Assembly: GCA_951799405.1 (NCBI GenBank) | Contig: OX637332.1 | Span: forward strand, 11,165,001-11,229,000 | Direction of reading: 5' to 3' | Length of the DNA: 64,000 nt | Source of the DNA: Agapetus fuscipes | Taxonomy: Eukaryota > Arthropoda > Insecta > Trichoptera > Glossosomatidae | Shown here: piece after piece, positions 1-11,100 of the stretch | Numbering within the stretch: the first letter of the stretch is position 1 | Layout: every line of letters begins with the position of its first letter | Translations under genes and position numbers: made by a program | Notes under the pieces: generated by a model | Database searches by the model: none | Told to the model about the DNA's origin: nothing | What the model saw: the letters and a program-made list of their open reading frames with translations, nothing else

Positions 1-377
1 TCGTGATTTCACTAACAGTGACGACAGTGCATCTTTTTTAATTAACCTTTTTCACGAAGTAGATAACATGTAAGAATGATTCTTTACAGACTTTATTGCT
101 CCTTTTGTAAGACTGATAATTACTTCAGTATTTTTCTTTTCCATTAGGTCAGAACAGTGTTGGGCAAGCTTTTAAAAAAAAAATGCCAACTAAATATCCA
201 ATAAACAGGTGCGTTGAATATTTTCTTTTAGAAACAACAAATAATTGGCGTTTGTAAACACGGAGCTGTAAGCGTCACTTCATTTTTTATTATTATTGAA
301 AAAAACTTACGTTTTTTAAGTTTGGGATCGCCCTACATTTTAGGGCTGTTTTAAATTTTGGCACGCTAAAAAAACTT
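1..377. other. AT-rich sequence, nothing recognised
   Basis: No coding sequence, RNA gene or repeat shared with the rest of the window was recognised here. The right edge abuts a SINE-B copy. Confidence 0.5.
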
Positions 378-690
378 TTCAGCTACACGTATAGTGCAAC
401 TTTTTGCCACGTTTTCCAGGATGGGGTCGCATGTGGCGAGTGAAATATATTTATTTTTTCAGCTACTCCTGCGTTGCGCCAACCACTTCAGTTAAAATGG
501 AGGTTTCCCAGCCCCGGAGGAGGTTTGTACCTCTCATTTCTTGTGAAGGCTGAGTAGACCTTGCTGGTATTTTATTTTGGGTTTGAAATAAACACCGACT
601 CAGGCAATCATTTCTGACACCCTCGTTGGGATTCGAACCCGAGCTTTCCGCATAGAATACAAGCACTCCACACAACACCACGCCACAAGC
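378..690 (-). mobile_element. SINE-B copy (tRNA-headed SINE)
   Basis: Read on the minus strand, the tRNA-like head lies at about 620-690, with a box-B-like GGTTCGAATCCC at 633-644 (reverse complement). The head is followed by a body that includes TTTCAAACCCAAAATAAAAT and a block around a GCTGGGAAACCTCC motif. The 3' end reads toward position 380 through GCCACATGCGACCCC and a CTATACGTGTAGCT-like tail. The box-A part of the head (662-690) is more diverged than in the copy at 1711-2027. The family matches the organisation of tRNA-derived SINEs (head, body, LINE-like tail). It is presumably immobile. Confidence 0.75.
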
Positions 691-752
691 AAAAAAAACT
701 GTTATTTAATGTGTTTTTAAAATTAATAAAATAACAAAGAATATCTATATTT

Positions 753-778
753 AAAAAAAAAAAAAAAAAAAAAAAAAA
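753..778. repeat. Poly-A run (26 bp)
   Basis: This is an uninterrupted A tract directly left of a truncated minus-strand R1. In the R1 reading direction it is a T tract, so it is not a poly-A tail of that copy. Confidence 0.9.
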
Positions 779-780
779 CG

Positions 781-898
781 TTACATGAACATACACTTTG
801 CAACTCCTGCCACCCTTTCTTAAAACGGGGTGGCATTGGCAAAAGCGAAACAAGTTTTTACAGCATGGGGTTCAGCTTCATACCCACCAATTAGTCAA
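781..898 (-). repeat. R1 repeat, 5' half only
   Basis: The sequence matches the R1 5' half: the accaattagtcaa end at 886-898, a TGTAAAAA-like stretch, and the region read as GGCATTGGCAAAAG on the plus strand. The 3' half is missing and the A tract at 753-778 replaces it. It belongs to a diverged subfamily that reads ggggtggcattggc where most copies read ggggtgacattggc; compare 30851-31118 and 60467-60713. Confidence 0.7.
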
Positions 899-1710
899 CA
901 AACCGTAGCTAATTGACGAAAAAGGTTTTTTTCTATTTTATAATATGCTCTGTCAGTAATCAATCTTTATTTGGAGGAATTTTAAACGAGCAATTATTTG
1001 GTAATGAACGAAATTAACAAACAATTTCTACGTATTTTCTTCTGTTTTCAGAGCCATGCATAAACGTGTGTAAGCGGGCATGAACAGCCTTCTTTGTTTG
1101 GCTCCTTGTGTTATTGCTAAGACCCCAAAACACCTTTTCATTCGAGCATGTACTGCTTTCGACCTAAAACCCCTCCTGAACGTATTATTCAAAGATTTTA
1201 CTTTATACCAAATTGTGAAAACAAAGAAATACTATTTTTCGTTTGTTAAATTCGTTCGACTAAGATTTAACATTGTTGTAACTGTCGAACGGAGAAAATC
1301 GAAGCCAGTGGTGTTCATGGTTAGTTTAAAAAAATGGAAAAGAAAATGTTTCCAGATGTGAGAGTAAATTTTTAATCATTTTAACAATACCTACATGAAA
1401 AAAATGCGAAACATAATGGAATCCTAAATCATATAAAATCATAAGACAAACATTATATCTATTCAATTTATTTTCCAATCCATCAACATCATACCCTATT
1501 CAAAAAGAATCACGTGAATAATTAATGGCTCCAATATTTTATGCGGTGGGTATCGAGTATTAATACCCGTTCGTAGCGAACAGCAATATTATCTCGGGGC
1601 CCATTATATTATTCCGTAATGTGAACTTAGACAGAAAAGGTCTTTTTAAGAGATGACTATTATATTGTGTTTTTTTTTCATCGACTGTAAACGTCGTCCG
1701 CTACTAACGC
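899..1710. other. AT-rich sequence, no gene seen
   Basis: A 93-codon open frame at 1080-1361 (+) has low-complexity, Lys/Phe-rich composition and no recognisable domain, so I do not call it a gene. Nothing else was identified. Confidence 0.4.
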
Positions 1711-2027
1711 TACTAAGCTACACAAATAGTGCAATTTCTTGCCACGTTCTCCTGAAGAGGTTACATGTGGCGAGTGGAACCGATTAAATTTTACAGGTAG
1801 GGGTACGACCTTACACCAACCGCTTCAGTTGAAGTGAGAGTTTCCCAGCTCTTAAGAGGGCTGGTACTCATTTCTTGTGGACGCTGAGTTAACCTCCTGG
1901 TATTTTATTTTGGGTTTGAAATAATCACCGAAACGAGAAATAATTTCTTATACCCTCGGTAGGATTCGAATCTGAGCTTTCGGCATGGAGTGCAAGCACT
2001 CTACCAACTGAGTTATCGACCGGTCAA
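1711..2027 (-). mobile_element. SINE-B copy, near full length
   Basis: This is the best-preserved minus-strand SINE-B. Read from 2027 leftward, the tRNA-like head has a box A of the TAACTCAGTTGG type and a box B GATTCGAATCC. The body passes through the TTTCAAACCCAAAATAAAAT segment (1904-1923), the AGCTGGGAAAC segment and the Pro-like aaccgcttcagttgaagtg block. It ends in GCCACATGTAACC and the AGTGTAGCTTAG-type 3' end at 1711-1735. Spacing of the two boxes is tRNA-like, but the acceptor stem is not conserved, so it is a SINE head and not a tRNA gene. Confidence 0.8.
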
Positions 2028-3891
2028 GTCATACAAAATAATGCGGTGAAATGTTTTGCAAATTTTTAAATATCTATTATCCATGTTGCGGGGATAAATT
2101 CATATTTTTGATGTTATCTGATTTTCGATCATTTCAACGTTCTTGTTCCTTGATTAAATGTTTAAAGGTATGTGAATGTTTGTATAGAAAAAAACATATA
2201 TAAGATTATAAGAAGGAGACGGAAGCGGTTTTGGGTTTTTTCAAGCTGTAAAGCAAGATAATTAAATCAAGTTTAATAAGAAGCTAGAGTTTGGATATTT
2301 TTCTGTAAAAGCCACAAGTTTTGACAGAAAAATCGATAACTGTTATTAATCATTCGCGGCCGTCCGTCAGCCTAAAGACTTGGCGGTCTAATTCTTTCCA
2401 AATTTGAAAACCTCCCTTTATACTTTTTTTTGGGTCTTGACAATTTGAAACTAAAGTCATATGATTTCATGTTATTGAAATTTAAGCCTTTCATAATTCA
2501 TTTCTATTTGTTAAGTGTCAATAACAAAGGTAAATGTAACCTACCTTCATAAAATATATTTGTTAAGTATTCGTATAAGGCTGAGCACTTACACCGTAAA
2601 ATTGGTTAAATACTGTCAATACTATTTTGTTAATGAAACTCAAGACAAGTTTCACAATGCATGTTTACATGTATAGTTAATATGTATTATTTATTTATTG
2701 TATTATTTATTTATTAATTATATACATTTGCAATAAAAAAATAATGTATGCGCAAATCCTTTTGAATAAAAATCTAAACTTAAAAATGTTACAAATAACG
2801 TTTTATTAAAGGTAACAAAACATTGTTTTGTAAAGAACATCATGAGAACATGACAGTCTTTACAATTATAAATGGATAAAAAATACACACGAATATCTCA
2901 GACAGCTTTATATGCGCTTAAACCAAAGAATTCAAAAAGAGTTTCAGAGGGAAACAAGGGTTTTTCTCTTCACTAACATGATATGCCACTCTAGGTCTGA
3001 ATATGCCACGGAAGCAGTAGTACAAAACGTAAAAAAAATGTGTACGTTTAGGAGTTTTCGGTGGAATGTCATTTTTTGGGCTAAACTTTACAGTAAGGGA
3101 TAAACATTCTTTTCCGTAACCGACAAGGAAGGATGAATACAAAGCGGAAAGAACTTAAAAAAAATACCAGAAATATAAATCGCGATGTGCGAGAATTGTA
3201 TATTTTCTGTTAAGATTCCGCAATTTGGAGCGCATTTATACATTCATCTTACTCAGACAATGGTTTACGGGGAAGCCAAAAAAAAGATAATATCCCAGAA
3301 GATACAATGAAAGATAAAAAAACAAATCTTGAACCTAGATATTATTTTCCTGATGGGTAATAAAATATGTATCAATATATTGTTTGTAAAAAAATATATT
3401 TCAAAAAGTAGAAGAATGAGTGAACCACAATTTTTTGAGCCAGGTAGAGTATTATTCACGCCTCAAGATTGAGTAGGGAACAAATGAGAATGATTATGAA
3501 AATTGTGTGAAAACTTCACGTCGAAATTACGTTACAAAAATACAAGCTCGCACAGCCATCCACTGACGGCTGAAAAACCTTCTTGCTGTTTTATTACATT
3601 TTGCGGTTAGCGAAAAAATAGGATATTACGAAATATCAACAATAACGCGAAGTAACAAAGGTTTCTTTGCTGGAAAAAGGTCAACCTCGTACCGGACAAG
3701 TGGGGTTGTAGGAAGGCTTTGTTTCTCAATACATAGCTACATAAAATTCTATTCTCTACCAACTGGTATATTATACGTATAAATATAACTTTCTATAACT
3801 ATTCATATTGTACTATTTTCGTACATTCATAAAAATATTGATTCCATAATATCTTGATCTATCGACCAGCACAGCGTACATACACTAAGCA
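2028..3891. other. AT-rich sequence, no gene seen
   Basis: The region holds only short open frames (up to 74 codons, e.g. 2918-3142 minus) that overlap one another on opposite strands and show no domain. No repeat shared with the rest of the window was recognised. Confidence 0.4.
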
Positions 3892-4043
3892 CTCCGAGTA
3901 TAACACATTGTCTGAATACTCAATCGTTGCGTAAACTGAAAAAATGAATGGAAACTAAAATACTCACCAAAGACTCTGTTGTATCTTGCATATGTTTTTT
4001 ATATTTTCAGTGTTCACGCAGTGGTTTAGTATATACTCGTAAT
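3892..4043. mobile_element. MITE-1 copy
   Basis: Two inverted arms are visible. The left arm contains GAGTATAACAC and ACTCAATCGTTGCGTAAAC (3896-3937), and the right arm contains GTTCACGCAGTGGTTTAGTATATACTC (4010-4039, imperfect). The centre carries an ACTCACCAAAGACTC-type block that recurs in other copies as the GCTCACT segment. No coding capacity is present. Confidence 0.6.
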
Positions 4044-4146
4044 ACAGGTCTTTATCGTGACATGAAAGTTGATTCATAAATCCTACAAATATATTTTATC
4101 TTTAATTGTGTACTAATTCATAAGTGAATATACTTATACATACGAC

Positions 4147-4263
4147 GTCAACGACGTTACCATGTTGAAAGCACCGGTTCCCATAGATCACCGAAGTTAA
4201 GCAACATTGGGCGCGGATAGTACTTGGATAGGTTACCGCTCAGGTACACCGCGTGTCGTTGGC
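4147..4263 (+). promoter_or_regulatory. 5S rRNA-derived internal promoter of SINE-A
   Basis: Three 5S gene-internal control elements are recognisable: a box-A-like AAGTTAAGCAAC at about 4194-4205, an intermediate-element-like GATAGTACTTGGAT at 4216-4229, and a box-C-like GGTTACCGCTCAGGTACACC at 4231-4250. The length (about 117 bp) is near that of real 5S (about 120 nt). It is embedded in a SINE and has lost the terminal-stem match, so it is not a functional 5S gene. Confidence 0.8.
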
Positions 4264-4268
4264 ATCTT

Positions 4269-4344
4269 GGACCGCTCCGTAGTCCAGTGGCAACACTTCG
4301 GACTCGTAAATGGAAGGTTGTGGATTCGGATCCCAGCGGAGCAC
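4269..4344 (+). promoter_or_regulatory. tRNA-like Pol III promoter of SINE-A
   Basis: Box A reads TAGTCCAGTGG at 4280-4290 and box B GGATTCGGATCCC at about 4322-4334. The tRNA-like head spans about 76 bp and ends CAGCGGAGCA, complementary to the GACCGCTCCG start, as in an acceptor-stem remnant. Confidence 0.75.
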
Positions 4345-4785
4345 AAAAATATACCATTTATATTTCGAATGTGCTCTTCGCTTTCGAATGTGCTAGTTGA
4401 AAAATTCATACACCTTTTCCAAAGATCGGTCACTGAAAGGTCCATCAAACCTTACAAAACTGGGTCTTTCTTGAGAATTGGCGCTTTCTATAGCGACGAC
4501 CAAGCTCGCAGAGGGCTCTTGAGGTGTGATACACACAAAAACAGCGCTCACCAAATAAATCATCCTAATATTATTTTTATACGGGATTTTCTTAAGCACA
4601 CAAAATAATTTTGCACAATTACTAAGGATTTTATAATAATTATTTTAGCCATTGGTTTTTTAAGTATTTTAAAATCAAAGGCTAAAATTGTTAAGCTGTT
4701 AAAACCAAATTGTTTTGTTCTACACTATATCCTACATTAAATTAATTTTGTGACCTCATTTAATAGTTCGCTCGCAGAAAAAAAT

Positions 4786-4876
4786 GTGGTTATTTGTTTT
4801 CACAGGTAGGTAGGTTTATCTTACACCAACCACTTTACTTGACGTGGGGATTTCCCAGCTACCGAGGGGACTGATG
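4786..4876 (-). mobile_element. SINE-B fragment (body)
   Basis: The fragment matches the internal segment of SINE-B: a TTTTCACAGGTAGG start, the CACCAACCACTT block and TTTCCCAGCT. Head and 3' end are both missing. Confidence 0.65.
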
Positions 4877-5196
4877 ATTGAAAAATACATGTGGCATAGG
4901 CTATAAGTACCCTAATAGGAAAAATGAATAATATTATTTAAGAAAGTATAAATGTATGTGGCAGGTAGTTAGAATATTATCTGCAATAGTTGCATGATAT
5001 TACAATGCACCAAATCTATGTTAACTCTACAATAGCGCGGAAGTCGTTGCCAAGCTTGTGATAACCAAGGTGCGTCCCAGTTTTTTGTACAAGTAATTTG
5101 GAAAATTCTCGTGATTTCATAATACATAGGTATATGTATGATGCTTAGGAATGAATAGTTTAGGTAATATAAATGTCTCGTCAATTGTTAATTAAT

Positions 5197-5448
5197 TTCT
5201 TGATGGTTGGTATGCGGCTGACCACCCATACTGTAAAAAATGGTTCACTTTGCCTATGTCACCCCTGTTTCAGGGAAGGATGGCAAGAGTTGCAGGGCTT
5301 ATGTTCATTTGAGATTGGGTTTTTATATTTTAGGTCCACATGCGGCATGTGTTAGCGCGAAATTATACATGTCTGCTTGTGGGAATGCATTTAATATAAA
5401 TCTTAAATGATGTATATCCTTGCAGCTTAGATTATATTAGATTAGATT
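5197..5448 (+). repeat. R1 repeat, full length
   Basis: The copy runs from a TTCTTGATGGTTGGTATG start through ACCACCCATACTG, CACCCCTGTTTCAGGGAAGG and the GCGGCATGTG segment to GCAGCTTAG. It ends in a short tail of TTAGA-type units (5431-5448). Confidence 0.85.
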
Positions 5449-5470
5449 GACTAATAAGTTAGTCAGATAC

Positions 5471-5570
5471 ACCACCCATATTGTACATAACTTGGTTCGC
5501 TTTTGCCAATGCCACCGAGGTTTCAGGGAGAGTTGGCAAGAGTTGCAGGTTGTCTATTGTATGTTCGGAT
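5471..5570 (+). repeat. R1 fragment, 5' half
   Basis: A second, more diverged R1 begins about 20 bp after the tail of the previous copy, in the same orientation. It is recognisable from ACCACCCATATTG, TTTCAGGGAG and GGCAAGAGTTGCAGG, and stops after the middle of the unit. Confidence 0.7.
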
Positions 5571-5959
5571 GAATTTTGATTTAATTAAATAATTATGTGA
5601 AGTGACGTAGATAACGTTGTCTAAAGTGAAATGAATTTTATCAATAGATTACAAGCCATAACTGCCTTAAAAATAACAGTTATGAAATATTTAACCATCA
5701 ACACTTTAGTGAAACATAAATCATAGTATATTATCCACTATTTTTGGAGACCACTCTACAACGGTGAATCTTATTATTTCAGTTTTTTCAATTTAAAATT
5801 TAAATTCTTAGTATTATATACTGTTATTTAGTGTATAAAATAATATGGTACCTACATAAAAAAATAGGCGTATTTTTTTTTGCGTCCATACTTTGTATAA
5901 CCTTAGGTAGATTGCTTTGCTTTTATCCACATTTATTTCACGTTTACATTTTTGAAATG

Positions 5960-6345
5960 ATTCAAGCAGGCGGATGTGGGCTGGTGCTCATCGCGAGTAC
6001 TTCAAGATGGAGTGCCACACGACTCAGATTTAAGTGAGCGTGGTTTTAACAACTTTCTGGCAGAAAGTTTGCCCGGCGGTTCATGTAGCTTGCGGTCTTC
6101 CCTGTCTTTGGGGATTGAAGATGGTCTGGACCCGTCCGCAGGCAGCGAGTGTGACCGGGGTAAGTAGTATGCTAAGAACAGCTCGTGTGAACCTTTCCGA
6201 CTGTGTGATATCCCCGCTGAACCGTTGAAATGTTCTAGATATCCGCGATGAAATAAAAGACCTAAAGCGCTATTCTGATAAATCTTTTACAACCTCAAGG
6301 CGACGAGATAGCGATTCTTGTCCAAAATTAAAGTGTTCTGTGTGT
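5960..6345. other. GC-richer unique segment, unassigned
   Basis: This patch is clearly less AT-rich than its surroundings. It includes short open frames at 5976-6167 and 6034-6228 in different phases, but no domain could be read. It is not shared with other parts of the window. It could be an exon, a conserved noncoding element or an old transposon piece. Confidence 0.3.
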
Positions 6346-7616
6346 TTTTTTTAATCTATGGAGCTCTTTCGCAAGCGCTAGCAAGCTCCGACTTCGATTG
6401 ATATCCAAAGTGTAAGGAATTTAGCACAATAACGCTTCTGGGGCGCTAGCGCTCTGTTAAGGCGTGTTATAAAGCTAAATCTGACATTTTTGTATCCTAC
6501 ACTTTATGGTATTAGCAAAATAGTTACAGTGATGTAAAAAATCAAGCATGTTTATTAATTTTTTATCTTAATTATAAAGCTTAAACAAAATATATAACTT
6601 AAGAATTGCTACCACAAAAAAAATATTTTTATATAGGTAGGTATATGAATCTATGTTTTTCTTCAGCTTCCCATGGGGAACAGATCACGGACCGCCACTG
6701 ATACCAACCTATAGTCAAGGAATACAAACACAAGGAATATGGATTACCGGAAAACTGAAAAAAAGTTTTCATGCATCTTCATATACTTTTGACTTTCGAC
6801 CCGGCGCCGGATAGGAAAAAAAAGCATATACAAACTGAGAAAAATGCGTCTGGTGGGTAAAGGCTATTACATAAAATAATAATAATCTTCGATCACGTAA
6901 ATAAAAAAATGTATGAAAACTACATCATTCACAACATTCTAAGCTGATCCCAATACGCGAGTTAATTTATTTTATTTTATTTAGAATACAAACAGTCATT
7001 TGACAAATTTGTATTGATAACATTTAAGTAAATGTAGACCTTTAGTTCCATTGCCATATTAATTAATATTACTTAATGTAATGTCTTATATTTGGCTCCG
7101 AAAAACACAAGACACAGTCCTACAACTAAACATTTTCCTAAAGTATTATTTTTCTTGGTATAATAATCTTGTAAAAACAATATTTGTGTGTGTTATTCCT
7201 GTTAAATTTCGTACGCTTCCTAATTTATTTTCATTTGCCTGATATATGAAAACATTTCATAAAAAGACAGTCCTATAGGTTTCACGATGGCGGTAAAACT
7301 GCATTTTAATTTATACGTCATGGATGGTAATTTTTCATATTAATCAAACGATATGAGTGGACTTACATTAATTTTGATGTTGGCTGCAACTGCGAACAAA
7401 AGATAAAACAATCATTAGGATGCTTGTTACAAATAAACAGGATGAATAAAGATAAGATGTTTATATTAATATAAGTAAATTAATCAATTCAAATTGTGAC
7501 CAATTAAATAATAGATTAAGAATCAGTAACTAAATAAACGCATCCAATCTATTGAATAAAAAAAAACTTCTGAAACAAATTATATTTTGTTTTAGGCTAG
7601 TTAAGTAGCTAGTTAA
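6346..7616. other. AT-rich sequence with an R1 tip
   Basis: A 27-bp remnant of the R1 5' end (minus strand; accaacctatagtcaagg) lies at 6698-6724. An imperfect palindrome built on GGCGCTAGCGCTC sits at about 6440-6452. No gene was seen. Confidence 0.4.
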
Positions 7617-7865
7617 TTCATTGACTTATAGATTGGTATGAGTTTGAGCACCCATAGTGCAAAAAAAAGGTTCACTTTGCCAATGTCACCCTTGTTTCGG
7701 GAAGGTCGGCAAAAGTAGCAGGGCATATGTTCATTTGAGGTATGGCTTTTAATTTGTAAGTACACACGCAGCATTTGTAAGCGCGAACTTACACGCGTCT
7801 TTTTGTGGCACATTTAACATTTAACATGAATTTTAAATGTTAAATGTGCAACTTAGATTATATAG
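7617..7865 (+). repeat. R1 repeat, full length, with 3' hairpin
   Basis: The copy runs from TTCATTGACTTATAGATTGG to ACTTAGATTATA. Its 3' region is altered into a perfect stem-loop (7809-7848) that other copies lack. Confidence 0.8.
7809..7848. repeat. Perfect 16-bp hairpin inside R1
   Basis: Arms CACATTTAACATTTAA (7809-7824) and TTAAATGTTAAATGTG (7833-7848) are exact reverse complements around an 8-nt loop. Confidence 0.9.
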
Positions 7866-8842
7866 TGAGAAATATAACGCAAAAGCTTATAATATGAGTC
7901 ACCTTAAAAGAGTATTTTCAAGTTTTAGAATAAACGCAGCTTTATTCTTAGTTCGTCTCTACGGAGTGACTTAGTAATGGTTGAGAATGACTGGCTACAC
8001 CCTCGTATAGCAAGTGTAGTATATACACACCGCCGTATATAGCACCGTTGTCACCCAACCAGCAATGCTACGCAACCATCCATCACCCCACGTACAGATA
8101 GCGTTGCAATGAATTGTTAAGTTGCCCATTTCTGCTTAACCGTAAAAATAATTGCTTGTGTGAGTTTCGCGCAAGTGCTTTGCATGATGGGATCTCTCGT
8201 GAACCCCAATATCTGCCAGTATAAACCTTTGCGTGTAACTCAATCACAGCGTTTAGCCAAAAATATAAATAAATTAAAAACCTCACTAGAGGAGCTCTTT
8301 ATTTTTCAAAGCATTTCAAAAAAAAAACGCTACGGTTCACTTTGAACGTAAATTTTTATACAGGATGCAAATTGTAAATATTCCGTTAAAATTTTATGCG
8401 GTCGGCTGTAATAATAATCAAATCTATCTTTCAGCGTATTGTGGGGCTTCGTCAATGGGATTTTTGAAGCGCACGTAATACGTCGTTATCCCGCCACGTT
8501 TGCTCCGTGGAAACGTATCACATTGTTTTTTTTTTATTCTGATGTGTTTTTGTAACCATAGGATTTAATCCATCTGCTATTTTATGATAAATGTTGCCAT
8601 GCTTTTTTTTTAAACAGTTTTTATTTCTTTATGAATAAAATACAATATAATATTATGTTGCATGCTATTCTATGTCTATGCTATGTCTATGCTATTATGT
8701 ATCATATTATGATACTGATGATCTGTAATGTTAATGGCTAGGGTTTATTAAAGTGAAATTTGTTTTATATTTATGTTTTTGATGTCCATATATATATATA
8801 TGATTATTTATTGATTTTAAAAAATGTTATTTGTCGTGTATG
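7866..8842. other. AT-rich sequence, no gene seen
   Basis: Simple repeats only: a CTATGTCTATG duplication at about 8669-8693 and a short TA run at 8790-8801. The overlapping frames at 8083-8286 (-) and 8160-8345 (+) have no recognisable domain. Confidence 0.4.
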
Positions 8843-9085
8843 TTCCTTGACTTATAGGTTGGTATGCGGCTGACCCCCCCTGCTGTAAAAATGGCTCACT
8901 TTGCCAATTTCACCCCTGTTTCAGGGAAGGACGGCAAGAGTTGCAGGGTGTATGTCCATTTGAGATTTGGTTTTTATGTTGTAGGTTCACATGAGGCATG
9001 TGCAAGCGCGAACTTGTACGCGTCTGGTTGTGAGAATGCATGTAATGTGAATCTTCAATGTTACATATCTTTGCAACTTAGATAC
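8843..9085 (+). repeat. R1 repeat, full length
   Basis: Canonical TTCCTTGACTTATAGGTTGG start, TTTCAGGGAAGGACGGCAAG core and GCAACTTAGATA end. The tail is degenerate (ATACATA-type units to about 9110) and not a clean TTAGA array. Confidence 0.85.
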
Positions 9086-9377
9086 ATAATACATACATAA
9101 GTTTAGATACATAATAGCATAGAAAAATACCAAAGAAGAAAAAATAATAAATTACATTAAAACTAAGTCGAAAACAATATAAAACATATACTTATGGACT
9201 TCTATAACAGCGGAAAAAAGAAACAAGAAGCAACAAAAACATAAATTCACATTGCAACATATAATTAATAAGTATATTAAAATAAGCTTAAACAGCAGAA
9301 AAGAGACAAGAATTGGCAAAAAATAAAATAATCTGTAAGTGTAACAAAATAAAATAATCTATGTTTTGAGTACTTTT

Positions 9378-9634
9378 AATCTAATCTAATCTAATCTAAG
9401 CTGCAAAGATATATATCATTTAGATTTAAAATAAATGCATTCCCACAAGCAGACATGTATAATTTCGAGCTAACACATGCCGCATGTGGACCTACAATAT
9501 AAAAACCCAATCTCAAATGAACATAAGATCTGCAACTCTTGCCGTCCTTCCCTGAAACAGGTGTGACATTGGCAAAGTGAACCATTTTTTACAGTATGGG
9601 TGGTCAGCCGCATACCAACCTACAAGTCAAGGAA
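9378..9634 (-). repeat. R1 repeat, full length, TTAGA tail
   Basis: Minus-strand copy. The tail appears on the plus strand as TAATCTAATCTAATCTAATC (from 9378), and the conserved 5' end lies at 9614-9634. Its orientation is opposite to the copy 300 bp upstream, giving an inverted pair. Confidence 0.88.
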
Positions 9635-11005
9635 CTTCAATGTTTATATATTTTGTAGTAGCTTTAAATGCTTCAAAGGCCAATTTTGTATTTATCATAA
9701 TACAAACATCAATAAAAATTCAATTTTTAAAATACTACGTAGAGTATTCAGTTAATAGTAATTCATATCAAATAATATATTATATCGTCTACTCTAAGCA
9801 TATTTATCGTTTAATATGCATAGTTTAAGCTCCATTGGCTTTGATATTTAATTTGTATATTCTGATTCTAAAACCTAATTGCCAAACTACTCGTCATAAT
9901 ATGTGGGTATATAGCCATCCATATATGTGTAAATATTGATAAAAGCAAGTAATGAGATATTCCGCGAACAAAATGAAACATGATTTTTAGATATTAAATA
10001 TGAAAGTATATTTTTGTTTTGAAATTATACTAAAGACAGTATATCGCAATGTTATACATATTCGTACTTTGAGCTGTAAATGGCATTATGAGTATCAAAT
10101 AATATATATATTTTTTTCTGGGCTTTATTTAGTTTCCGAGAACAAAAGTGATATCTCTATGAAAAGAAAATGGAACAACAAAAAACATCATTATTAACAT
10201 GAATTTCCTCAAAGGAGGTTTTGTTTACACGTCGGGATCCGGAAAAAATAAACATTCAAGATAAAAAGTCGGATTTTTGCTGGTAAATTATGGTTTATAT
10301 AACGCGCCCTCTCCCGCTAGCCCATACGTAGAAGCCTGCTGATGGAAAAACAGGCTGCGGGACTCCCCTATAAAATTGTAAATTTGTATTGATGAGAATC
10401 GTTACTCAGGCCAGAGCTGATTCCCTCGGGAGAGAGGGATCTCTTTATCTGGAAGACCTTGCCTGAACTATGTTATTATGGATCAGCTTTGTTGCCCGGG
10501 AAGAGGCGGTACGTGTGCACTAAAAGCGGCTACTGAAACTGAGCGGAGTCATGCATTGTTCGCGATATCACAATTCAGATTACATCTGTATCGGAACGTT
10601 GCTTCCTAGGAATTTCAAATAATCTATAAGTTATCTGCTTTACTTGGAATGCTGCATCTTAGCTAATTAAACCACAATCGCTATGGATATGTTTCTCTAA
10701 GCCGGAACTGGTTGGTACATTGCATAATCTAGACCTGAATGACATCTCTTCATTGTCTAAAAGCTTTGGAAGTAATTTGATTTGCATGGCATTTTATAGT
10801 TTACTTTTTGTGAACTATATGTCAGTTTATAAATAATTGGAAATAAAGTATCTGCGTAAAAACGTTCAGCGGTCAGAGATTTAACTCAATGTTTATCGTA
10901 GATAAGTGACTAAGTTGACTATCTTGTTATGAAAATAATTAAAATATTTATTTGTCGTAACTAAAAAAAACGATTTTGCATCCTAAGGCTGCGATACGAT
11001 AATAA
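9635..11005. other. Unique sequence with a GC-richer patch at about 10305-10560
   Basis: Most is AT-rich and featureless. The patch at 10305-10560 is higher in GC and has little open frame. It holds a GCCTGCTGATGGAAAAACAGGC motif-like stem (about 10333-10354, complementary ends GCCTG/CAGGC), which could be a structured or regulatory element. No homology was recognised. Confidence 0.35.
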
Positions 11006-11100
11006 CCTCTACGGCACTACAACAAGTGTCGTAGACCCCTAGAGTCTCTTAAATCTAGGGAGTCTCCCGCACAGGGTTCCTTAATTTTTTTTAAATAAAA
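11006..11100 (+). repeat. Stand-alone copy of SINE tail type 2
   Basis: The sequence matches the tail of the SINE-A variant at 26653-26745: CACTACAACAAGTGTCGTAG, GACCCCTAGAGTCT, ATCTAGGGAGTCTCCC, then an A/T-rich end. The CCCTAGA...TCTAGGG part can form a stem. Since no SINE head is attached here, this probably represents the 3' end of the LINE that donated this tail. Confidence 0.65.

Larger units (their letters stand above)
4147..4583 (+). mobile_element. SINE-A, full length, 5S rRNA + tRNA chimeric head
   Basis: The order is: a 5S-rRNA-derived head (4147-4263), a tRNA-like head (4269-4344), a body with AAAAATTCATACACC and GACCAAGCTCG blocks, then a tail with GAGGTGTGATACACACAAAA and GCGCTC, ending near an AATATTATT run. 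The tail (about 4508-4583) is shared with the 3' end of the LINE at 62762-63803. SINEs with joined 5S and tRNA heads are known in vertebrates (AmnSINE1-like). Here the tRNA-only form also exists at 27148 and 54999, so the 5S part looks like an added promoter. The element is transcribed by Pol III if active, and mobilised in trans. Confidence 0.85.

Noticed and set aside
753..778. Poly-A tail of a processed retrocopy
   Set aside because: No gene-like sequence upstream; the adjacent R1 is in the opposite direction, so the tract is on its wrong side.
4147..4263. 5S rRNA gene
   Set aside because: It diverges from a functional 5S in the terminal stem and is fused to a tRNA-like head, SINE body and LINE tail, with a second copy in the same arrangement at 37199-37615.
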